A stretch of 17,800 nucleotides of DNA from Candidatus Saccharimonadota bacterium. Lineage in GTDB: Bacteria; Patescibacteriota; Saccharimonadia; Saccharimonadales; Saccharimonadaceae. Position numbers and translations under genes: made by a program. Shown here one piece after another: positions 12,844 to 17,800 of this stretch. Positions within the stretch are counted from its first letter, which is position 1, and every line of letters starts with the position of its first letter. The notes beneath the pieces are model-generated. The model was not told the DNA's origin, did no database searches, and saw only the letters and a program-made list of their open reading frames with translations. The DNA lies in contig UNSN01000014.1 of NCBI GenBank assembly GCA_900555675.1, positions 1 to 17,800 of the forward strand, in the 5' to 3' direction.

Positions 12844-13527
12844 TTACATAACTATTTTTCGCGGTTGATGTATTTTGCGCTGTTGGCGTGAACGTGGCGC
12901 GTCAGCTTTCTTTGATGGCGTCGTCGGAGTTAGCATTTTTGTAGCTTTCTTACGTAATTCTTCAGCCAACTCGGCCTGTCCAGCATTGTCATATGCTTCC
13001 GCTAAAATCTTCAATGTCTGAGGAATCGGCTCCAGTTCAACGGCCTTTTCCAGTGCATTAATAACCTTCTTCGTATTCCCTATTTTTTCCTGAACCTTAG
13101 CATAAGCGATGTAACGCGCCGCCAAATCATCTTCCATTTCCAGTGCTTGCTCGAATGCTAGCGACGCCTTTTCATAATTCTCTGTTTCGTAGTAAATTAA
13201 GCCGACGTTATGAAGGCTGGAGGCGCTTGGCTCCAAACTCTGAGCAATTTCAAAACACTCGATGGCGTCTTTGTATGCGCGCTGCTTAGCGTATAAAATC
13301 CCCAAGCGGTTGTATGCCGTGGCGTTTTTCTCATCGACTCGCAAAATTGTCAATAAAGCCTTTTCCGCTCGCAAATATTTATTCTCACGAATCGATTCTT
13401 GGGCAATTTCCCATAATTGATCAAGTTTATTAGTAATCTTAGTTGGCAGGTCGCCAGTTTCCTTGATTGACGGATGATAAAAAATCGCCCAAATCATTAA
13501 AATCAGAATGAGGAATAATCCAAACAT
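12844..13527 (-). CDS. Membrane-anchored TPR protein
   Basis: A 227-aa protein with an N-terminal hydrophobic helix (residues 2-18, FGLFLILILMIWAIFY), probably an uncleaved anchor. At least three tetratricopeptide repeats follow: about 67-100 (AYNRLGILYAKQRAYKDAIE), 101-134 (LHNVGLIYYETENYEKASLA) and a third before residue 170 with ILAEAYDNAGQAELAEEL after it. The tail (190-227) is basic and proline-rich, possibly binding RNA or acidic partners. TPRs mediate protein-protein contacts; no specific partner can be named. It follows holB by 10 nt but has its own extended -10 overlapping the holB stop. No Shine-Dalgarno is visible. Confidence 0.85.
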   Translation of the reverse strand: MFGLFLILILMIWAIFYHPSIKETGDLPTKITNKLDQLWEIAQESIRENKYLRAEKALLTILRVDEKNATAYNRLGILYAKQRAYKDAIECFEIAQSLEPSASSLHNVGLIYYETENYEKASLAFEQALEMEDDLAARYIAYAKVQEKIGNTKKVINALEKAVELEPIPQTLKILAEAYDNAGQAELAEELRKKATKMLTPTTPSKKADAPRSRQQRKIHQPRKIVM

Positions 13528-13536
13528 ATCTATACT

Positions 13537-13545
13537 ATTATATCA
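13537..13545 (-). promoter_or_regulatory. Extended -10 promoter of the TPR gene
   Basis: On the minus strand this reads TGA-TATAAT, ending 9 nt before ATG 13527. The predicted start leaves a leader of about 3 nt. It overlaps the end of holB. Confidence 0.55.
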
Positions 13546-14347
13546 CAAGTTGCGTCAGCGCCAGCCTGACGTTGGCGTTAGATTTTAACGCGCTCGCAAC
13601 AGAGGTAGTTTTTTCAAGTTGCTCTTCAAGCGACGGATTCATTCCGTGGGATAAAGCCTGAAAACGAATCATATTCACTATAATATCCGTTAGTAATAGC
13701 GCTTTTTGGCGGTCAGAAAAGTATTTGACGAGATTCTTAAACGCGTCGTATTCCCGATTCGTGGCTAAAATTTGCTTTGCGTCGGTGGCTAATTGTCGAT
13801 ATTCGGCGAATTTTTCTGGATTTTCCGCCAATTCTTTAATTAGTAATGGTCGCCCTGCAGCTAAGAAAAGAATTTGCTGGCTGGAAGCTGGGTCTAAATC
13901 GTACTTTTCGAGCATTTTTTTATCCTGAGCGGATGTCGTTTTATGAAGCGTCAATGTCTGACAACGAGATCGAACAGTATCGAGCATCAACTTCGGGTTT
14001 TTCGCAACAAGGATAAAATTGGTATTTTTATTTGGTTCTTCCAGTGCTTTCAGGAATGCATTTTGCGATGGCTCGGTCATTGAATCGGCTTCGTCAATGA
14101 TAATAACTCGACGATTTATGGCGTAAGTTCGGAGCATAGAGATGAGCTCGCGGATTTGATCAACAGATATGGTTTGCTTTTCCGGAAGCGGCTTCAGATG
14201 AAAAATATCGCTATTTTTTGCTAGAATTTGAGCCACGCCCAGCCCGTCAAGTCCATAATCCGCAATCACCAAAAGCGCGTGCGGCAATTGCGATGAAATC
14301 TGGCTGATTTTTTGAGTATCTCGAGCGGATATAATCACTTCAGGCAT
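13538..14347 (-). CDS. holB: DNA polymerase III delta' subunit (clamp loader)
   Basis: A 269-aa AAA+ clamp-loader subunit that works with gamma/tau and delta to load the sliding clamp. The Walker A region is degenerate (ADYGLDGLGVAQ, no GKT), as expected for a non-ATP-binding delta' subunit. Walker B is VIIIDEAD (81-88). The conserved sensor stretch LKALEEPNKNTNFILVA is followed by the SRC motif (127-129) that supplies the arginine finger. It is shorter than E. coli delta' (334 aa), and zinc-binding cysteines are absent. ATG follows directly after the rluD-like stop, so it is co-transcribed and probably coupled. Confidence 0.85.
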   Translation of the reverse strand: MPEVIISARDTQKISQISSQLPHALLVIADYGLDGLGVAQILAKNSDIFHLKPLPEKQTISVDQIRELISMLRTYAINRRVIIIDEADSMTEPSQNAFLKALEEPNKNTNFILVAKNPKLMLDTVRSRCQTLTLHKTTSAQDKKMLEKYDLDPASSQQILFLAAGRPLLIKELAENPEKFAEYRQLATDAKQILATNREYDAFKNLVKYFSDRQKALLLTDIIVNMIRFQALSHGMNPSLEEQLEKTTSVASALKSNANVRLALTQLVI

Positions 14348-15493
14348 CTATAAATCCTCTGGGAAGAATCTCTTGAATTTGTCAGGAATTGCGGCTTCAA
14401 AAATTTTTCTCTCACCAGACGGCAAAGTTATCTCTAATTTTTGAGCGTGCAACATCATACGGCAATCCGAAGACTTTCCATAAACTCGATCGCCAAGAAT
14501 CGGTACATTCAAATGAGCCAAATGGACACGCAATTGATGAGTTCGACCAGTGGTCGGCTTCAGTTCCACGAGCGACTGAGTATCATTTTCCGCCAAAACA
14601 TGGTAAGTCGTCTGAGCCGGTTTCCCGTTCGGATCTATGCGAAACGTGCTTGGCGCCGAAGGATTGCGACCAATTGGTAGGTCAATTTTTGCGGCATTCA
14701 ACTTTGGCTTGCCGTCGGTTATTGCTATGTAGGTTTTCTTGGCGGTTCGTTCGGCAAATTGCCTCTGTAAGTGCGCGGCAGATTCTGGGTTTTTGGCTAT
14801 GATCAACAACCCCGAAGTGTCGCGGTCAAGCCTATGAACAATTCCCGGACGATCCGTGTCCGTCGCAAACGAAGTCTTCGGGCGAATTATCTCCGCAACC
14901 GTCGGCTCGTCAGAAAGTCCGCCCTTTGCGTGTGTTAGCAACCCACTTGGCTTATTGACGACAATCACATCATCATCCTCGTATAAAATCGGCAAGTCAA
15001 CATCCGTCTGCTCTTTTTCTGGCAAATTAAGCGCAATTTCATCAGTTTCATCAACCTCAAACTTCGGCGTCGTCACGACTTTATTATTGACCGAAACGTA
15101 TCCAGCTTTTATGTATTTTTGCCAAAGACTTCGGGAAATTGTTGTGTCGAATTTGGTCGATAAATAAATATCCAAGCGCACTTTGGTTGGCGAAATTCGG
15201 AACATTATGACATATTTTCCCTGGAACGGCGTTTCGATAAATTCCGGGTCTAGCGGATTCGGCAAAATCTCGGCGTTATTTGGTTTTTCCGTCCACAATT
15301 CGTCAATAGACTCTTCGTCAACAATCGAGCCGTAAAGCAGCGCAAAATGCTGCTTATTCAAAATAAAATCCGCAAAAACATGAGATTTGTCTGTTTGAAT
15401 TTCCAATCGACGCAGTGATTTGACGGGCGTATTGTCATCTGCTAATTTGTATAATCTAGCTATTTTCAGCACTGTCCGAGGTAATATTTTCAC
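14348..15493 (-). CDS. RluA/RluD-family pseudouridine synthase with long N-terminal extension
   Basis: A 381-aa enzyme that isomerises uridine to pseudouridine in structured RNA, probably 23S rRNA. An S4 RNA-binding domain covers about 104-158 (KVRLDIYLS, then AGYVSVNNK). The catalytic domain carries VVNKPSGLLTHAKGG (178-192), the signature HRLDRDTSG (220-228) with catalytic D223, and GRTHQLRVHLAHL near the C-terminus. About 100 residues precede the S4 domain, whereas RluD-type enzymes normally begin with it. The start is GTG, fixed by GGGAG 8 nt upstream. It follows trpS by 12 nt and abuts holB. The exact target uridine cannot be told from sequence. Confidence 0.88.
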   Translation of the reverse strand: MKILPRTVLKIARLYKLADDNTPVKSLRRLEIQTDKSHVFADFILNKQHFALLYGSIVDEESIDELWTEKPNNAEILPNPLDPEFIETPFQGKYVIMFRISPTKVRLDIYLSTKFDTTISRSLWQKYIKAGYVSVNNKVVTTPKFEVDETDEIALNLPEKEQTDVDLPILYEDDDVIVVNKPSGLLTHAKGGLSDEPTVAEIIRPKTSFATDTDRPGIVHRLDRDTSGLLIIAKNPESAAHLQRQFAERTAKKTYIAITDGKPKLNAAKIDLPIGRNPSAPSTFRIDPNGKPAQTTYHVLAENDTQSLVELKPTTGRTHQLRVHLAHLNVPILGDRVYGKSSDCRMMLHAQKLEITLPSGERKIFEAAIPDKFKRFFPEDL

Positions 15494-15505
15494 GCGATTT
15501 GCTCC

Positions 15506-16549
15506 CTATTTTCGAAGCCCTACAGCTTTTTGAACGCGATACAAAGTTTCATTAGCGACGACATTCATGTCTTTTTCACTAGAAGCCAGCTTTTCTTCAA
15601 TTGCTTGCTCATCAACCGCCGCAAGCCGATTCTGGAAATTCTCCAAAAATTCCGCAACTTCGTCAGCCACGATTCGCTTGAAATCGCCATAACGATCCAT
15701 ACCGAAGTACTCGTTGGCGGTCTGTTCCAGGGTAACTTCCCTGCCAGCGTCTTGTCGAACCAAAGTCAAAATCTCCAGCAAATTAGAAATTCCCGGCTGA
15801 TTTTCCTTGTCGTATTGAACTTTGCCAATTGAATCTGTTGTTGCGCTCATTATTTTCTTATGTGCCGATTTTGGATCGTCAGAAAGGAAGATAACTCCCT
15901 TGCCGCTCTCGTCAGATTTGCTCATTTTCTTCGCTGGATTTACGAGATCTTTAATCCTCAATCCTTGATCTTTTCCGAAGAATTGATGCTGCTGAATTAC
16001 GGGTTTTGGCACGATAAATAGATCGCCAAACTTACGGTTCATTCGCTCAGCAATATCACGCGTGAACTCCAAATGCTGAGTCTGGTCGTCGCCAACCGGC
16101 ACGTAAGTTGCGCCGTAAAGTAGAATGTCGGCAGCCATTAGGACGGGATAGTTAAATAGTCCAACGGAGGCATCGCCTTTACTTCCCTTATCCTTAAACT
16201 GCGTCATTCGGCTCATCTCGCCAAATCCAGTGAAACAATCCAGAATCCACGCCAGTTCGCTGTGCGCCGAAATACGACTTTGGCGGTAAAGATGAATGGA
16301 AGAATTGTCCAGTGGCAATCCGGCGGCGGTATAAACTCGCGCGTTGTTCAGAATGCTGTCGTATAACTTACTGTGGTCGATTGGCGTTGTAAAACTGTGA
16401 AGGTCTGGGATGAATAGATTGATATCGTATTCGTCCGAGCGACGTTTCGCCATGTTGATAATTGGCAAAATAGCCCCAAAGTAATTACCTATGTGGATGT
16501 TGTTGTTGGCGCGCACGCCAGTGAGGATGACGGGTTTTGATGGTTTCAT
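15506..16549 (-). CDS. trpS: Tryptophanyl-tRNA synthetase
   Basis: A 347-aa class I aminoacyl-tRNA synthetase charging tRNA-Trp, whose gene lies at 1614-1690 in this window. The HIGH motif appears as HIGN (19-22) in a VRANNNIHIGNYFGA context and KMSKS is at 208-212. GDDQTQHLEFTRDIAERMN (153-171) is the typical TrpS signature. The length is normal for a bacterial enzyme. It begins the trpS-pseudouridine synthase-holB operon. An extended -10 ends 7 nt before the ATG and there is no Shine-Dalgarno, so the mRNA is probably leaderless. Confidence 0.95.
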   Translation of the reverse strand: MKPSKPVILTGVRANNNIHIGNYFGAILPIINMAKRRSDEYDINLFIPDLHSFTTPIDHSKLYDSILNNARVYTAAGLPLDNSSIHLYRQSRISAHSELAWILDCFTGFGEMSRMTQFKDKGSKGDASVGLFNYPVLMAADILLYGATYVPVGDDQTQHLEFTRDIAERMNRKFGDLFIVPKPVIQQHQFFGKDQGLRIKDLVNPAKKMSKSDESGKGVIFLSDDPKSAHKKIMSATTDSIGKVQYDKENQPGISNLLEILTLVRQDAGREVTLEQTANEYFGMDRYGDFKRIVADEVAEFLENFQNRLAAVDEQAIEEKLASSEKDMNVVANETLYRVQKAVGLRK

Positions 16550-16556
16550 TAAGTAT

Positions 16557-16565
16557 ATTATAACA
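16557..16565 (-). promoter_or_regulatory. Extended -10 promoter of trpS
   Basis: On the minus strand this reads TGT-TATAAT, ending 7 nt before ATG 16549. The predicted start is at or one base before the ATG. Confidence 0.6.
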
Positions 16566-16616
16566 TTATTCGATCGTTAAGTAATGGGGCGATATATTAT
16601 CTGTATTCTTCCTAGC

Positions 16617-16925
16617 TCAGCTTAGTTGTTGCTTTATAATCTTTAAAGATTTTTTATATGTAGACGCTATATCATTTTCTATCTTTCGTATAGATGATAC
16701 ATCACTGTCCTGGGATGTTGCTATGCCATCAAAGTTGCTTGCTAAATCATCCCAGTCAATTGCTGGATAGTCAACTTTATCGTAGTCAGTCAATCTCGCC
16801 ATTGCAAAACACAGTACATCAAGAGACTCGGCCGTCCCGATTTTGTCTTGCGAATCTCGGTAGAGATCAATGATTTCGCGAGCAATGATAGCCTGTTGTA
16901 TACGGTTATTATCAGCTTTCAGCAT
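16617..16925 (-). CDS. Small acidic helical protein of unknown function
   Basis: A 102-aa frame overlapping the end of the HAM1-like gene by 14 nt in another frame (ATGCTGA). The product is mostly helical and acidic, with amphipathic stretches (QAIIAREIIDLYRDS, then KIENDIASTYKKSLKIIKQQ) and no membrane helix. No Shine-Dalgarno is visible, so translation would depend on coupling to the upstream gene. I do not recognise it. The overlap, the clean helical pattern and the absence of any competing gene make it plausible. Confidence 0.55.
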   Translation of the reverse strand: MLKADNNRIQQAIIAREIIDLYRDSQDKIGTAESLDVLCFAMARLTDYDKVDYPAIDWDDLASNFDGIATSQDSDVSSIRKIENDIASTYKKSLKIIKQQLS

Positions 16926-17508
16926 CTATTAAATAATCCCTCAACATCGCGAGCCCGTCAACTTTCTCAATTATCGTCAGATATTCCTGCCATTCTTCGT
17001 CGTTCAATTCTGCCAAACTGCGACCAGGAAAGCTCGGATGCCCATAAATATACAGTAATTCCGTCCAGCCATGGAGGTTATCGCCACGTGGCTCGTCAAC
17101 GATAAATCCCTCTTCGTTGGCTACGAAAATGTGGTCTTTTTCGCCGTCAAAATAGCCAACCGCAAAAGAAAAAATAGCTCGACGATCAGTCTCACCCTTC
17201 ATCAACTTGATAATACCGGGATAGCTAAAGCTATTTAGTAGCAATTTAACAAATGGTCCCGGAAAACCTTTCAGCGCCGGAATGAAAAAACCGCGGTCAT
17301 CAACGACCAGGCGCTTGTCCGGAAACGCTTTCTTGGCTTGAGATAATTTGCTTTTGGCAATCGTCTGAATGTCAAGCCCTCGTCCTTCGTCAAAATCATA
17401 ATCGAGCTGCCTTAAATCAACACCAAGCGGCTGAAGAAGTTCTTGAAGACTGGTGAATTTACTGTGATTGGAAGTGATAAAATAAATTGGGCTATTCTCT
17501 TGTTTCAT
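16912..17508 (-). CDS. RdgB/HAM1-like non-canonical purine NTP pyrophosphatase
   Basis: A 198-aa protein of the ITPase (HAM1/RdgB) family, which hydrolyses XTP, ITP and dITP to monophosphates to keep deaminated purines out of DNA and RNA. Matches include the N-terminal phosphate-binding TSNHSK (12-17), the central VVDDRGFFIPALKGFPGPF (68-86), corresponding to the usual ED-G-L-x-V-x-AL-x-G-x-PG block, and SLAELNDEEW near the C-terminus. It is divergent: the GFGYDP block is replaced by HGWTELLYIYGH, and the usual YSARY after PG is missing. Substrate range may therefore differ. A TATACT box ends 7 nt before the ATG, with no Shine-Dalgarno. Confidence 0.75.
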   Translation of the reverse strand: MKQENSPIYFITSNHSKFTSLQELLQPLGVDLRQLDYDFDEGRGLDIQTIAKSKLSQAKKAFPDKRLVVDDRGFFIPALKGFPGPFVKLLLNSFSYPGIIKLMKGETDRRAIFSFAVGYFDGEKDHIFVANEEGFIVDEPRGDNLHGWTELLYIYGHPSFPGRSLAELNDEEWQEYLTIIEKVDGLAMLRDYLIDAES

Positions 17509-17515
17509 ATTGATA

Positions 17516-17521
17516 AGTATA
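17516..17521 (-). promoter_or_regulatory. -10 box of the HAM1-like gene
   Basis: On the minus strand TATACT ends 7 nt before ATG 17508, just after the stop of the CYTH gene. The -35 is poor, so the gene could also be reached by readthrough from upstream. Confidence 0.45.
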
Positions 17522-17523
17522 CG

Positions 17524-17800
17524 CTAACTAACGTTATTTTGCAGATTTCTAATACTTGTGTCGTACGGAATTTTCCATAATTTGCCGTCAATGTTCAGGC
17601 TTTTCAGAAAATTGTACATTTGTTGTTGAATGTTTTTTACGTCGGCGCTATCTTCGGTCAAAACCTCCAGTTCAATAAATAACCCCAATCCAGCAACTTC
17701 ATCAATGCAAATCGTATAGTCCTCAGTTTTCGATTCAAGGCGGATTTTATCAACCGTAACGATTTCTTGCCAGCCCAGCGCTGTGAGCATTTGGCGCGCC
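17524..17800 (-). CDS. CYTH-domain protein (class IV adenylate cyclase-like), C-terminal part
   Basis: The frame is open to the right edge, so the N-terminus lies outside the window; about 91 residues are visible. The stretch CIDEVAGLGLFIELEVL is the typical acidic beta-strand motif of CYTH tunnel enzymes of the CyaB/thiamine-triphosphatase type, which bind triphosphates with Mg. The tail KIPYDTSIRNLQ corresponds to the family's C-terminal SY-x-ELL region. The N-terminal EXEXK signature is not visible here. Members act as adenylate cyclases, triphosphatases or unknown nucleotide enzymes, so the function is open. It lies 15 nt upstream of the HAM1-like gene, suggesting a shared nucleotide theme. 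Confidence 0.78.
   Translation of the reverse strand, partial: ARQMLTALGWQEIVTVDKIRLESKTEDYTICIDEVAGLGLFIELEVLTEDSADVKNIQQQMYNFLKSLNIDGKLWKIPYDTSIRNLQNNVS

Noticed and set aside
14389..15167. Open plus-strand frames of 79-137 aa
   Set aside because: They are antisense to the pseudouridine synthase gene, which has intact S4 and HRLD motifs; no ribosome-binding sites or sensible protein features.
1..17800. CRISPR array or cas genes
   Set aside because: No regularly spaced short direct repeats and no Cas-like proteins were seen.

Overview
The window looks like part of a small, compact bacterial chromosome. The gene mix suggests a Patescibacteria (CPR) member, most likely Candidatus Saccharibacteria (TM7). 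This is inference from the GT4 + GH57 pair, the sparse housekeeping set and the very short 5' leaders, not a phylogenetic result. UGA is used as a stop (for example at 3018-3020), so the UGA-recoding CPR lineages are unlikely. All four tRNA genes encode their 3' CCA.

Left end (1-1690). This resembles the end of an integrated mobile element. It holds the start of a minus-strand gene leaving the window, preceded by a structured RNA with its own promoter and terminator. Next come an unrecognised 269-aa gene and the C-terminal remnant of a serine recombinase whose frame runs into tRNA-Trp(CCA), a likely attachment site.

Chromosomal block (1818-4504). A translationally coupled pair encodes a GT4-type glycosyltransferase and a GH57 glycoside hydrolase, pointing to alpha-glucan metabolism. 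A bidirectional terminator separates the pair from convergent rpmG (ribosomal protein L33).

Defence-like island (4631-11214). An ADP-ribosylglycohydrolase gene is divergent from a two-gene restriction-modification cassette. The first cassette protein is a 1421-aa fusion of a GIY-YIG/T5orf172-like nuclease, an SF2 helicase, an Eco57I-type N6-adenine methyltransferase and a putative target-recognition region. The second is a 321-aa partner with methyltransferase-like motifs but no NPPY. A 46-bp near-perfect palindrome lies inside the first gene. The island ends at tRNA-Thr(GGT).

Small-gene and tRNA region (11221-12843, all minus). It holds a two-helix membrane protein, a 195-aa protein made of two 89-aa repeats, a 53-aa small ORF with a strong Shine-Dalgarno sequence and a terminator, and a tRNA-Thr(TGT)-tRNA-Tyr(GTA) operon.

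Housekeeping block (12844-17800, all minus). It holds a CYTH-domain protein (partial), an RdgB/HAM1-like nucleotide pyrophosphatase, a small unknown gene, trpS, an RluD-like pseudouridine synthase, DNA polymerase III delta' and a membrane-anchored TPR protein. Five minus-strand genes have a -10 box ending only 6-9 nt before the start codon, so they are probably transcribed leaderless, while other genes keep good Shine-Dalgarno sequences.
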